A DNA stretch of 64,000 nucleotides from Parachlorella kessleri (GCA_001598975.1 BBXU01002804.1:1-64000), one strand, 5' to 3'. Numbered from the stretch's first letter, positions 1 to 13,300 are shown. A program made the numbers and translations. Notes: a model not told the origin generated them from the letters alone.

Positions 1-161
1 CCCTAAACCCTAAAAACTAAAAACTAAAAACTAAAAACTAAAAACTAAAACCTAAAACCTAAAACCTAAAACCTAAACCCTGAACCCTGAACCCTGAACC
101 CTAAAACTAAAAACTAAAACCTAAAACCCTAAACCCTAAAACCTAAAACCTAACCCCTAAA
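1..161. repeat. Telomeric repeat array, degenerate plant type
   Basis: The window begins with CCCTAAA units (the C-rich strand of TTTAGGG), interspersed with variants such as CTAAAAA, CCTAAAA and CCCTGAA. The C-rich strand reading 5' to 3' from base 1 is what a left chromosome end looks like. The mixture of variants suggests the proximal, diverged part of a telomere rather than the freshly synthesised end. TTTAGGG telomeres are known from land plants and many Chlorella-type green algae, whereas Chlamydomonas uses TTTTAGGG. Confidence 0.93.
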
Positions 162-1150
162 CGCAAGACGCTCTCAAGATGCTCACAGGACCAGTCTTCC
201 CCCCAGTGATTGGCAAAGCCACACAACCAACAAGTCATAAGGAAAAAGAGCGTATTTAACACATAGCTGAATACTATAGGAAGGGACCCAAAGAAGATGT
301 CTTATAAGCGAATGCACAGCTTGGACAGTACTTTTTTTCATCACTTTTAACTGCACTATCAAGAAGCTACGACTGGAATGTCCATGACCACCAGGCCATT
401 CTACACGTACGGAGTCAAGCTACTGTCTTACGTTGATGAGGCAAAGGCCAGGATGTCCAGTTCACAACACACCATAGTAGTCCACAAGCTGTCGAACACT
501 AGCACACCTAATCCTATGATGGTTCACAACTAAAATCCACCTCAAAGGCCGGTTGGCAGGGTAATTTATCTTGGCTTCAATCCAAGCTTCTACTCTTGGT
601 CTAAGTTCACATTTCGGTATTCGTCTCCGGGCAGGGTTTTACGTTCTTACAGCTGGACCTCAGGGTTGGGTTTAACGTCCACACCGCTAGACATCAAGGC
701 TCTTCTTATTGTCCTTAGAGTTGGACACTCCGACACCCGAGGTTCAGGCTGCCATTGCCTTGCGGCTGGCTGCTTCTCACGGTGGCCACAAATATGGCTG
801 GCACACCACATGTGCCAGTTGCCACGTCTGGCTGCTGCACGAATGCCGCTCCGGGCACCCATTGCTATGGTGTTATAGCTATCTACACTTCCAGCAACGC
901 CTTTATAAGATGCAGTTTCCCCGGGGCTCACATCCTTACAAGGCGGAGCGCGAGCACCGCTCAAGTCAGACCCCGAACAGGGGAACAAGCAAGCATTATT
1001 TCAAAAGAATGCTATAAAAACAACTTGGAGGGAAAGACTATCACATGCCTAGCGACACACGTCTAGGCACGGGCAACACATGGTTCGAGGCAAGTCTAGG
1101 ACAACCTAGGCCGAAGCCAAGTCCCATGAGACACACGTAACTGACTAATC
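162..1150. other. Subtelomeric sequence, no recognisable gene
   Basis: Roughly 1 kb between the telomere array and the first plausible start codon. Several overlapping short reading frames lie at 647-1066 on both strands, but none gives a recognisable domain and no pair joins through convincing splice sites. The composition is nearer to AT/GC balance than the gene-dense part of the window. I see no tRNA, tandem array or transposon terminus here. Confidence 0.6.
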
Positions 1151-2866
1151 ATGACAAAGAAGCGTGCTGCCAAGGCGCAGGCGCGGGGCGTGTCACAAGC
1201 CTGCAGGTGTAAGCTGCTTGCGAAGTGCAGGTGTAATTTCTGTCGCTACTTGGCTGCTTTACTGTTCCTGCTCAGTAGCGGCTGCTGTTACCATTGTAGT
1301 TGGGCTGAGCTGAAACCGCCGATCACCCCTTCTTGTTTGTCACAGCGACGGGCGTGCCCATCAACAAGGCATCCCGGCCCCAACGGTGGAAACAGATCCT
1401 CACCCACTAGGCAACCCCAAGCAGGTCCAGAAGCGGCGGCACATCTTTGTGGAGGAGAGGAGCGGGCCCGAGGCCGCTACTGGGTTAGCCGACACGGGCC
1501 CCACCATGGTAAGCTAAAGGTGGTATGGTGCGGTGGTAAAGCCTCCACAAACCACCTGATATAGGGGTGACGAACCCCAAGCAGGCAGGCAGCGTTTAGT
1601 AAACCCACACATGTAGACGTGCTGCGTGGCGACGCGTCGGCAGCCGCCCAGGTTAATAACACTTGTGCGTCTGCAGCCCCCCATGTTGACAGCAATCTTG
1701 CCCAAGCGCGGTGGCAAGGGTTGTACCTGCGCAGGCTTGTGTAGACACAGGCGTGTGTTTGCGGGGCATTTGACGTGTATAACCTCATGGTGCTCGGCAG
1801 CCGACGATCAGGCATGTCACTGAGTGCAGGCCATAAGGAACGCAAGGAGGACCTGGCAGGCCAAGTACGACATCTCGTACCACGCGCGTGAGGTGCAGCT
1901 GGCGGTGGGCAAACATTTCAGCATGGCGCATTCCCCCGAGCCCCTGGCGAAGAGGGGAGCTGTAGTGGTGGATAGCGAGAGTGCCAGCCAATTACATTGA
2001 ATGTTGTTCGCAAGGGGCTGGCAAAGCGTGGAAGGCTTGGATCAAAAGCGCGGCTGCGCCCCGCCCGCACCTATTTCGGTGGTGCTTGACTTTTTGTATG
2101 ACATCTCCTACCCCTGCTTAGCCCATCCCGGCATATTCTGACATGTATTTGAGGGGGAAAAGAAGGAAAAGCTTAGCCTTGGCAAGGATTGCACCCTGCC
2201 ATCTTGACATGGCCCGCCGAATGGCACCATTTCCCTGACGCAGATGAGCTGGCTGGGGCAGGAGCTTTTTGGTGATAGCACCTTGTCCTCGCACCAAGGC
2301 ATCCACGGTTAAGGAGAGAAACGAGAGTGCCTCTAGATCACTGCAGCCCGGCTAAGCCAGCACCAACAGCGTGTGCTGAGCTCTAGCCAGCCGTAGCTCT
2401 ATTTCTGGAAGGAGAAAGGGCGATCCTACAAGCTCACATGGTGCCTCCCCAACAAGGCAGCAAAGGAAGCCTACCAGCACCGCTGCCTGCCAACCATGGT
2501 GGGCATGCATGAACCGCTATGCACCCTCTTCTTAAGATACGAAGCAGCTGACTGCCTGCCAGTGCTGCACTCTGTGTGCAACGAGCACGACCGCCTCACA
2601 ACTCGGCACCATAGGTGAGGAAGGCAGCCATGGATGGCACTCCAGCACGCACTGTCCGTCATAACATAAGTGACCGAGCTCTCATACTGCCCTATTGCAG
2701 GTGGGGAAGCAAACAGGAGAACAACCTAGAGGCGGCACGACGCACACAACACGCCGCTTGTACCAAGCACTGCAACCCCAACCCAGACTGCAGGCGGTGG
2801 GACCGGTCACCCAATTGGGACCCGGGCAACCACATGCTGGTCTCAATCGCCAGGCCTGGCACCTAA
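1151..2866 (+). CDS. Predicted subtelomeric multi-exon gene, function unknown
   Basis: I do not recognise this protein. Exon 1 (1151-1206, ATG start, MTKKRAAKAQARG...) ends in phase at a GTGTAAG donor. Exon 2 (1346-1508) is open throughout and ends ...LADTGPTM at a GTAAGC donor. A further coding-like exon starts at 1830 after TGCAG and reads in phase 0 (AIRNARRTWQAKYDIS...) to about 1990. Another runs 2397-2615 (LYFWKEKGRSYKLTW...), and its split Arg codon continues after TTGCAG at 2701 to a stop at 2866. The join between the 1830 and 2397 exons is unresolved. The C-terminus is rich in Cys and His (HAACTKHCNPNPDC), so a metal-binding module is possible but unproven. There is no signal peptide or membrane segment. 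It could be a lineage-specific subtelomeric gene or the remains of a mobile-element gene; exon phases agreeing across two introns argue that at least the 5' half is or recently was functional. Confidence 0.42.
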
Positions 2867-3544
2867 GAAGCAGGAACGGGGGAGTTGTTACCGCCCTACC
2901 ACCCCAAGGGCTCCACTGAGCAAGCCGCCATACAGGAACCTGCGACGCCACGCACAGGCTCAACAATCGCACCCACCAATACAAACTTCAGGGGCACCAG
3001 TTTCCACCCGTGCCATGGCTGTGTTTGGGGGTCCCCATGTCAACAACGGGCAGGTAGCCTATCGTGGTGACGTTGAAGCACCTCCAGACCCTCCTCAGTT
3101 TGCAGCACATGTGGCAGCGTCGTGCCTGTCATTATGCACGCCTGCACGTGTATATAAAGCTGTAGAAGTCTAGGGACATGAATATTCAACATACCGGTGC
3201 CCATCCGTGGATCCAGTAGCGTCAAAGGCCACAGTGTGGGGTGCAACTGATGTCTCCCCTTTGAGCCACGCCCCTGGCCGGGTGCCCACCTGGCGCTCGG
3301 CTGCGGCTGGGCATATTATATATACTATCTAATTGCCCCCGTGGCGCATGGACGTGCAGGGACGTACAAAAACAATGCCTCCAAGGCAAGGATACATTCA
3401 CGGACATATAGGGGCCGTGTCCATATGGGCACTAAGACATGCAGTGGCTGGGACGCGAGGGTGGAAATCAACAGTCAATTCCCCTAGAAACCAAACCCCG
3501 TTGTTGCTCATCCGTGTTCATTACTCTCACCCTCTGCTAGTGAG

Positions 3545-3615
3545 GCAGCTTCCACCCGCCAAGCTGCTGTCACACTTCTTTTTGTCATGTGCAACTCAGC
3601 AAATACAGAAAGCAG
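3545..3615 (-). repeat. Diverged tandem copy of dispersed repeat family
   Basis: This stretch resembles the neighbouring 3617-3743 copy: both contain CACCCGCCA, CTGCTGTC, TGTCA(C)ATG and AAATACAGAAA in the same order. The two therefore look like a head-to-tail duplication of the same element, with this one more diverged. It is shorter and lacks the conserved end near GTACACGGTTGTGTTAC. No coding capacity is visible. Confidence 0.5.
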
Positions 3616-3616
3616 C

Positions 3617-3743
3617 GTACACGGTTGTGTTACTGCCAGTGTGCTTGCAGCTTGTCTCCCCTCCCTAATTCTGTCTGCTTTTTGACGCAGCTGGCACCCG
3701 CCACACTGCTGTCTGACCCCTTCCTGTCACATGCATTTCCATC
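3617..3743 (-). repeat. Dispersed repeat, copy A (inverted relative to 53643-53769)
   Basis: The reverse complement of this 127-base stretch aligns without gaps to 53643-53769; I counted about 13 mismatches by hand. Core sequence shared with other copies is GTCAGACAGCAGTG and GGTGCCAGCTGCGTCA in the element's orientation. Weaker relatives occur at 46160-46217 and 57718-57769. No terminal inverted repeats, poly-A tail or open frame were found, so the class is unknown; a non-autonomous element or a fragment of a larger one are both possible. Confidence 0.75.
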
Positions 3744-4341
3744 TTAAATACAGAAAGGCAGAACTGACCACTTTTCAAAGCCCTACTGTCTCTGTCCCTG
3801 CAGCTCTCTCGCTCTCTGTCTTCTCCGGCTGACAGGTCATTTACAAGGAAGGTGCCGCCCAAATACCGAGAAGGCTGCATGTTTGGGCCTGAAATGACAC
3901 CCAGGTCAGTCCGCGCAGCAGGGCCAAGGCAAACTAAGTCCGTGACCTGACGGCTGTTCTCAACCTTCGCTGAAAGTGCAGCAGCATGGCATGTCCATGA
4001 CATCACACTTGGCCCACGAAGTTACCACCAGTGACTGCTAATTAAGTTACAGGAACTGCAAAGTACAAAACAAAAGTTTCTTGAAAACTAAATGAGATGT
4101 AGTGCAAGCAGTTTAGCACCAGTGGGAGCCGTACTGTACCTCTTTCCAGCTTGGCACTGGGGGTCCTATGCTCACCAAACGCGACTGGATGGGGGTATTA
4201 ACCTTGTTTTGTGAGTAGTGGGTGGTCCCTAAGGCACTGTTGACGTCCCAAAAAGAGCTGCTGCACACCTCATCCTCTCTCAGGTAGGCCCAGCCTCACA
4301 GCCTGCGGGAGGGGCCGCCGCGTCCTGATCGCCGCTCTAGC

Positions 4342-7300
4342 ATGGCTGAGGACGGCAGCGTGCCTTTGTCCGGCAAGGCAGTGTTCGACCAGGAGCTGTA
4401 TGGGGGTGGCGACAAGTACACAGGTTATGACAAGGCCATCGGGCTCGATGACGATGAGATGCTGGATGAAAGGGAGAGGGCGCTGGCAGAGTGAGTAGTA
4501 GGCTCGTGGCAAGCTGCTGTGCAGCACCATGTGGGCATGTGAGCAAGGTGTCCTAGGAACATGCTGCGTTGGGCAAGTGACTGGCAGGGGCACTGGAACT
4601 AGCGAGGGCAAGCGACTGGTTGCTGCAACGGCTGCAGCGCTCTATGAGCAGCCCTGTGCACCATTGTTCATGCACTTGTCTCTCGAACCAGGCTTGTCTC
4701 TCGAACCAGGCTTGAAAGTTTTGGTGCTTCACTGCTCCAAGTGATGCTGGGGTGGACAGCCCTGTTCTGCTGTACGTACACCAAGACAATGCAGGTGCGC
4801 CGCTCTCGCTTATTCCTTCTGTCTGGTTGGTTTGCCCCTCGCAGTAAGCTGGCCTCCTACACAGCCCCTAAGAGTGTGCTGTCGGAGCTGCCGACTGAGG
4901 ATGGCACAGGAGAGGAGGTAAGGCACTCTACAGCCCAGGTCTGCTTAGGGAAGCATATGCTTGTGTGCTGAGGGTGCTCAAGTGTGTTGTTGTGCTGGCC
5001 ACACTGCTCGGTTTTTGAAGCTAGGCAAATGTGCAAAAGGTGCATAGTCTAGTGGCTAACCTATAGCTCGTCTCCATTGCAGCTTGCTGGGCCTTATGTG
5101 TCGCTGATGGTTGCGTTTTATGGACTGTCCTCATGCAGGTGGTGAGAAAGTGCACTGCTATTCAAGGGGAAAAGTATGTGGTGGTGATTTTGCGCCCTGC
5201 CATCCTTCCAGGTCTAACCCATGGTTAGCAAGCCCCACAGCAGCAGACCGCCATGGTGTCCACCATCGCCTGGCTTTCCTTCATCTGTGCAGGACGGCTT
5301 GGGCAAGGGTCAGCGCATTGTGGACAGGGAGGATGAGTACCGCCGGCGGCGCCTTAATCGCATCATCTCGCCTGACCGTAATGATGCGTTCCTGATGGGT
5401 GATAAGACGCCTGACGCGCGTGTGAGGACCTATGCTGATGTTATGCGAGAGCAGCAGTTGGCACGGGAGCGGGACAACACACTGCGCAACATTGCCGGTA
5501 AGTGCTTGTTGCGAGTGGGGGGTGTGCGTGCCATGTGACGTATCTACGAGTGCTCTGGAGTGTGGGGTGAAGGTGGAACGCGGCAGGCTTGGGTGTTGGT
5601 ACTTTGGGTGGCTGAGATGCGTTTGCCGTGAGCCATGGTCTGTACAACAGTGGCCTGAAAGTGCAACTGTGAACGATCCGCTGGACTAACCTGGAAATCG
5701 GGAACCGCTGCTGCGCCGGCTTGCAGAGAAGAAGCGGGAGGAGGAGGAGGCATTGGCAGCCCAGGAGTCAGCCCTGGGCCCGACCAAGGCCTCGGGAATG
5801 GCCCCAGCACCGCAGCCTGCAGCACCAGCGGCTGCAGCTGGGCCGGCGGCCTCGGCAGGGGCCAGTGGCAAGCGGCGCAACCGGTGGGACAGTTCCGAAG
5901 CTCCAGACCTCGGGTAAGTTGCCCTGACAGCCTGCTCCTTTGAGGAGGTGTATGTCGGTTCTATGGCAAGTGCTTTCGCGAGTAGAAGATGGTGAGCTGT
6001 AGGGGTCATTTGTCTTTGGGAACAGCTGGATGCCTCTCCCAAGGAATCGCATGGCCAAAGCCAGCTTGCGTCAACTGGCGGGCTTGGAACCTGCACACCA
6101 ACGTGCACCCCGGCGCCCTCCCACGCTAATCAATCTGTTGACACAACGAGTGGCCTGCCTACATGCAGCAAGAAGCCTCGCAGCGAGTGGGACGCGGTCG
6201 AAGCAACCCCGGCAGTAGCCCGCTGGGAGGCCACTCCAGGCCAACCTCCTGCAGAAACCCCTGGCCGGAGCTGGGACGCCGCCGGCGGCGCCACGCCTGC
6301 GGCAGGAGGGAGCCGGTGGGATGCCACGCCAGGGCGGCCGGCTGCAGAGGCGGGGCCGGAGTCCACGGTGCCGCGGCGCAACCGCTGGGACGCGACGCCC
6401 ACCCCAGGCCGTGTAAGTGTTGCCCCTCGCACATAGACGTTAGGGGTTGGCGCTAGGTGGTCCTTGTGGGTTTTTGGTCTAGCTCTAGGGCGCCTTCATG
6501 CGGTAAGGCCGCCTGGTTGTGAGTAGAGGTTCAGAGCTTGAGTTGGGCCTTTGTTGGACGGTGTAGCAAGCTGCTGTCAGGCAGCGGGGACATTGCTGCA
6601 GAACATAGACACAATGGGAATGTGTTGTGCATGCAGGCTGATGCTGGCCCATCGGAGACGCCCGCCACTGGCAAGCGCTCGCGCTGGGATGCCACTCCTG
6701 CTGTGGGTGCCACGCCCATGCTGGGAGGTGCCACCCCCGCTATGGGCCAGTTTGGCGCCACACCCTTTGGAGCTGCCGGCATGGAGACACCCACGCCGGG
6801 ACACCTGGCTGCCGCTATGGCTAACGTGAGTGCCGGCCCTATATCCTGGCAGCTAGTTATGTCGCTAAGTCTGCGGCTTGGTGTTGTGGTGAGGCCTGTG
6901 TGACTCCAGTGTAGTTAATACGTTGCCGTCATGTTGCTTTGGAGTTGTCCAGCAACTGCTGTGGTCAAGGTTGTACATAGGCTGACTGAGCTGTTGTTCT
7001 GCAGGTGCCCATGACCCCCGAGGCTTACCAGGCCATGAAGTGGGAGCGAGAGATCGAGGAGCGGAACCGACCCTACTCAGACGAGGTTAGTAGGGTGGTT
7101 GGAAAAGCTGATCTTGGTCGGGTGTGTTGTCCCCTATCCTTGTTGACATTATAGTGTGTATGTTAGGAAGCTGAGACCGAGGAGAGGGGTGTGCTGCCAA
7201 GCCTTGGAACGATAAATTGACCTCCCTTGTACCCTCGGTTTGTGGCTGTGCGACAGGGCTCAGCACCAGAAGCGCTGCGTGCCTGTTTTCCTCTCTCTGT

Positions 7301-10300
7301 AGGAGCTGGACGCCATGCTGCCCGGCACCAATGACGGCTACAAGATCCTGCCAGCCCCGGCGGGCTATGCACCCATCCGCACCCCCGCACGCAAGCTGAT
7401 GGCTACGCCCACGCCCTTTGGCCAGACGCCTCTCTACCAGATACCTGAGGAGGACAGGTGGGTCCTCCTAACATGCTGTACCTGCAATGACATACGAGAG
7501 CTGTCAGCAAGCGGCATGACACGATATGTTGACTCGACGGTTTGTAGGCTGGCACAGTAGTTGATGTTATGGTGTCGGGCGAGGGCCAGCCTGTTTTGTG
7601 AGGCGTTGTTGAGCTCTTCCCCTTGCGGGTTACATATCATGAGCCGCACAACTTGTGACACGTTCGCTGCGTTGTTACCTTTGTATGGCAATTCTACATT
7701 TGGCTTGCAGGGGCCAGGCATTTGACGTGCCCAAGCAGCTGGAGGGCCTGCCCGATATGAAGCCTGAGGACCAGCAGTACTTTGGCAAGCTGCTCAAGGA
7801 TGTGGACGAGAGTGAGCTCAGCGTGGAGGAGGCCAAGGAGCGCAAGATCATGAAGCTGCTGCTCAAGGTCAAGAATGGCACGCCACCTCAGCGCAAGAGC
7901 GCCCTGCGCCAGCTCACAGGTGGGTGGCTGGGTCTACGTGTGCTTGTTGTTAAATGATGCCTGGTGATTACTGGGTAACTTGGCGCACAGCCGCAGAGAA
8001 GAGCGCCCTGCGCCAGCCCGCAAGGTGCGCTGGTGGTGCCCTGTTATGCTTAAGGCAGCTTTGGTGCTGCACACAGTGGGCCGGTCTCAATTGCAGGACT
8101 GCTGCCTGCACTGCCTTTGTAATACTCTCAGTGAAACCTGTGCCTTGACAAACGTTGTGTGGCTTATGAATGGACTCCCCTGCTGCTCTAGTGTGGGTGC
8201 GTACCTGGAGCAGAGTCAGGGCTAGATGTTCCTACCTTAGAGGGAGCTGCCTATGTGTCCACTCATGCCCGCACTGCAGACAAGGCGCGTGACTTTGGCG
8301 CTGGCCCGCTCTTCAACCAGATCCTGCCGCTGCTCATGTCGCCCACCCTGGAGGACCAGGAGCGGCATTTGCTTGTCAAGGTGGGCATGCAGGGTGGGCC
8401 CCTGCGCTGGTTTGTGTCTTGGGGAAGGTTCAGCCCAAGTGTTGCGTCTGTGTTATCACCTGCGGACTAGGCGTCAGGGCTTGCTTGGCGGCATGGCAAA
8501 ATTACTGCGGCGGCCGGCTTGGGCGGCCTGTCTTTTGGTCGCCAACGTCACCGGGCCATGTCCTGGGCAGCAGGCTTGGTCACCTACTCTAGCCACAAGC
8601 CCGCGCGTGTCCTTCTCTGACCTCCTGCAGGTCATTGATCGGATCCTCTTCAAGCTGGATGAGCTGGTGCGGCCCTACGTGCACAAGATCCTGGTGGTCA
8701 TCGAGCCGCTGCTGATTGATGAGGACTACTATGCGCGCGTGGAGGGGCGCGAGATCATCGCCAACCTGGCCAAGGCGGCGGGGCTGGCCACCATGATTGC
8801 CGCCATGAGGCCTGACATTGACAACATTGATGAGTGAGTGTTCCTGGGGTGCGGGCGTGGGCGCCAGCGCCTGGGATGTGAGCGTGGGTAACTGGGTGCG
8901 CGTGAGGTGGCAGCTGTTTGGAAGTCCCAGCAACATTTATCTGCCAGTATTGAGAGCAGGGCAATCCTGACAAAGTGTAGATCAAGCTTATCTTTTACAC
9001 TGCGGAGGTGTTTGTTTTAGGGAATGAGATTGCAGCTTGTACATGTCTGCTGCCACGTGTGCTGAATGGTCTGTGTCCTTTCCCGGTGCAGGTATGTGCG
9101 CAACACCACCGCGCGCGCCTTCTCAGTGGTGGCCTCTGCACTGGGCATTCCTGCCCTCCTGCCCTTCCTCAAGGCTGTCTGTCAGAGTGAGTGTAGCCTC
9201 CATTGGCAGCAGCATGTCACTGCCCCTGTCTTGCTTCTGACCTGCTGGACTTGTAGGCTGTGGATGTTTCAGGTTGGTCATACAGCCTTAGGGCAAGTGG
9301 AGCTGTGGTTTCTGTTGAGTGGTATCTGACTTGGCTGAAGAGTGAAGAGTTGCTTAGTGGGATGGTATTGTTGGTGCCTGCAGGCAAGAAGTCATGGCAG
9401 GCACGGCACACGGGCATCAAAATTGTGCAGCAGATAGCCATCCTGATGGGATGTGCCGTGCTACCACACCTCAAAGCTCTGGTTGACATCGTCAAACACG
9501 GTGAGCTTGGCTGCTTTACACCGGGCAGGCTGGGCTGGGGTCTGCCTGGGTAGAGGTCTCCTAAATAACGGCCAGGGCCCCTCAATGCTTATTGGCGCGC
9601 TCGGTGGTGCAGCAACCAGGATAGAATTCAGGAATGTCAGGGGCGAAGTTGTGCCTCGGTGGGAGCTTTTTTGAAACTGAACTTGCTTCCACACACCAGG
9701 CCCGCTTGGATAGGGTGTGCTTTGTGTAAAAGGTGGAGGACACTGTGAGGTCCAGTGAGTGTCTCCAACCATCTGTGCCTGCGCGCTTGCCTCCTGTCCT
9801 GCAGGCCTGGTTGACGAGAACCAGAAGGTGAAGACCATCTGCGCTCTGACCATCGCCGCCCTGGCTGAGGCCTCCGCACCCTACGGCATCGAGAGCTTTG
9901 ATGATGTGCTGGAGCCCCTGTGGAAGGGCATCCGGCTGCTGCGCGGCAAGGTGAGGGAAAGGTGGCTCCGCAAGATGCTGCACATGGGAGTGGGGAGATA
10001 TGCTAGGCTCTGCTGTGGGACACCCCTATGTTGTGCTGCAAGGTGGGCTTCCACGTCGGTTGTTACATACCGCTCTAGACCACTTTTTGAAGTGCCCCCC
10101 TTGCTATTCATTGTCCTAAGACAACCTTCTTGTGTCCAGTTGACTACTTCTGCATGAAGCCATGCTGTGATCTGCAAGCTACGAAGGGGCAATACTTACA
10201 AAGATCGGGGCACTAAAGTGAGTACTGGAAGTGCACTGCTATTCCTGATGGAATGATCCCTTCTTTCCTGTAGGTCCTGGCCGCCTTTTTGAAGGCCATC

Positions 10301-13300
10301 GGCTTTATCATCCCGCTTATGGACGCCATGTATGCCAACTATTACACGCGGGAGGTCATGATCATCCTCATCAGGTAGGGAGACTGTTGTCGAAGAAAGG
10401 CGTCATGTGCTGTGGGCCGCGGAGGGGCCGGGTGGAGCAGTGATGGTGGCTGACCCTGGTAGTTGCGTATTTTAATGCAGCCTGCCGCCTCACCGGGGTG
10501 CATGACTCCTGCTTCGTAGCTCATGGATTTTGGATGCGCGCTGTCTGGCTGTGTTGCAGGGAGTTCCAGACACCTGACGAGGAGATGAAGAAAATCGTGC
10601 TGAAGGTGGTCAAGCAGTGCGTGGGAACGGAGGGGGTGGAGCCAGACTACATCCGGTCAGAGGTGGGTGCTGAGGAACAACTGGGGTCACAGGGAAGCAC
10701 CATGCTGTATCGGCAGGTTGTCTTGTCCAAGAGACCCTGTTCCGTCGATGGTGGACCAGGCCAAGCTGTCTTGCAAGCACAGCTGTTTTGCATACCTGTC
10801 CCATCGTGGGGTGCCGCTGTGCATGGCGTAGACACGGCTCCTGGCCGTGCATGGAAGGAGATGTTTGTGGCCTTTGCATGTCAGCTAATCCTATGCACCA
10901 CCTCGGCTAGGTTGACAGCCGAGCTCAGCTGCCGACTTGATGCGCTTGCCACCCGACGACCTGTGGTCACCCTGGCTGCAGATTTTGCCCGAGTTCTTCC
11001 GCAACTTCTGGGTGCGGCGCATGGCGCTGGACCGGCGCAACTACCGAGCCCTGGTGGAGACCACTGTAGAGATTGCGCTCAAGGTGGGCGGGCAGTGCAT
11101 CATGAGACTGGACTGCTATCTGTGCGCTTGCTCTTGGGCGTGCTTGCTGGTTGCAAGCTACTTTCTCATGGAGCCCTATGTGGGCCTGACAGTGCTCGTG
11201 GCTCTGGCTGCCAGCATACAGTTGCCAGTAATGTGGCAGGATTTTAGTGAACATTTCTGCTCAACAGCTCGCCCATGCTCTTCCGCTTGCTGCAGGTCGG
11301 GTGTGCTGAGATTGTGGGGCGGATTGTGGAGGACCTCAAGGACGAGTCGGAGCCCTACAGGTGAGGGGCCGGCCTGGATGCCAGCTGACTGTGGCTGGTC
11401 TGGTTTGTCCCTTGCCAGCCATGCTAGACCTAAGCTCCTGTTGTGGGGCCGCAAGAGGCACCTGCCCTGCCTGGCCCAGTTGTTCGTATGCATGGTGTGA
11501 TAGGCAGCTGCTCGCGGCAACCGCTATCGCCCTGCCTCCACTCCTCCCCGCAGGAAGATGGTGATGGAGACGATCGACAAGGTGGTCCGCCAGCTGGGCA
11601 CCGCGGACATTGATGCGCGCCTGGAGGAGCTGCTGATTGACGGCATCCTGTACGCATACCAGGAGCAGGTGGGGTGGTCCTTGCAGGAATCGCGATGCAG
11701 TACAGGTATCAGTTGTGTTCAGGCCTGTTGGGTTCCCTGGTTGAAGTCTACACGTCGCTCCACTGATTGGCGGTCTTCATGCACTTGCACTGTCCGCTAG
11801 GCGTAGTGCCCTGTCCATTAATAAATAGTTAGTAATAAATAGTCAAATGTGGGTCCAAGGCAGCCGTGCCAGCCAGCCAGTGAGTAAAATTCGCTGGCGC
11901 TGCAACTCCTGCTGTATTTGCAGGTTGGCGACGAGTCTTACACCATCCTCAACGGCTTTGGCACGGTGGTCAACTCGCTGGGCCAGCGAGCTAAGCCCTA
12001 CCTGCCACAGATCTGCGGGACCATCAAGTGGCGGCTGAACAACAAGTCAGCCAAGATCCGCCAGCAGGTGCGCATGACCTTGCGTAAAGGAGGCAGCGTT
12101 AGCTAGTGCTCAACAAGCTGTGATTCAACATGGGCTGGACCCTGCTGGGGTGGCGGTGGTTGGCAAGGCAGCATCTTAAACAACTGAGCCTTGCATGCCT
12201 TGTTGGACCCACATGTGTGCAAGCCAGTGGGTTGGGTCAATCCTAGCCCCCACACTACTGCTGGTTCGGCCTCCCGCTGCTGCAGGCCGCGGACTTGATT
12301 GCCCGCATTGCACCTGTCATGAAGAAGTGTGATGAGGAGAAGTTGCTGGCGCACCTGGGTGTGGTGCTGTATGAGAACCTGGGAGAGGAGTACCCAGGTA
12401 AGTCCTGAACCCCCGCCAAACTTGTCGAAACTGGTTGGGCATGTCAATGTCACCCCTGGGCTGCAGCCTGGTATGGGAATGCTGCCTACCTTGCAGTATT
12501 GGTGCGCCTGCTGTCTGGAGTGGCGTGTGGTCGCATGTTCCTGTGTAAGCCTTTTTGCTTGAAAATGCTCAGAGTGACTGACTTCCGACTCCTCTGTGCC
12601 CTGCTGCGCTGCAGAGGTGCTGGGGTCTATCTTGGGGGCGCTCAAGGCCATCGTGAATGTGATCGGCATGACGCGCATGACGCCACCCATCAAGGACTTG
12701 TTGCCCCGCCTCACCCCCATCCTCAAGAACAGGCAAGCCCGGTGGCTGCAATGTCATTTGTGGGGCCGCCTAGCCCGTTTTACAGTTTTCTAGTGCTAAC
12801 TTTTGGAGAGACCCGCCATTTGGACTGCTGGGCTACAGGCTTGGCCTGTGCCCCTTCCGGTGTGGCGTCAGAGGTGCATGACAGCCCAACAGGCAGGGTT
12901 GCCCTGCTGTGTGCTGGCGGCACGGCAAAGATGACCGCGGCAAAGATGACCATTCCATTGGCATTTGCCATTGTTCTTTCTGAATTGCTTAACCCCATAC
13001 TCGTCGTAAGGCTGACACTCGCTTGTCGGTCTCTGTTCGCTGCAGGCACGAGAAAGTGCAGGAGAACTGTATTGACCTTGTAGGACGGATAGCAGACAGG
13101 GGCGCCGAGTTTGTGCCTGCGCGCGAGTGGATGCGCATCTGCTTCGAGCTGCTTGACATGCTCAAGGTGGGTGGATACCCCCTCTTGCCGCCGAGGCTGC
13201 TGTCTGTGGGGCTAAGTGTTACATGTGGTTGGAGCTGAAGTCTGGGCTCCTTTGTGTAATGGTTCATTACAGTGCTGGGCGTGGGGCGCTTTCATATGTG

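Larger units (their letters stand above)
2867..4341. other. Intergenic region upstream of SF3B1 with dispersed repeats
   Basis: No gene is supported. The stretch holds two adjacent copies of a dispersed repeat (3545-3615 and 3617-3743, annotated separately). The last few hundred bases, from about 3750 to 4341, should contain the SF3B1 promoter and 5' UTR. I see no clear TATA box near a recognisable start site. Confidence 0.6.

Noticed and set aside
647..1066. Overlapping short frames on both strands near the telomere
   Set aside because: None has recognisable content or a splice partner, and mutually overlapping frames of similar length look like chance.
12103..12726. 207-codon minus-strand open frame
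   Set aside because: Covers SF3B1 exons and introns on the opposite strand; the SF3B1 exons are conserved on the plus strand and the minus peptide resembles nothing.
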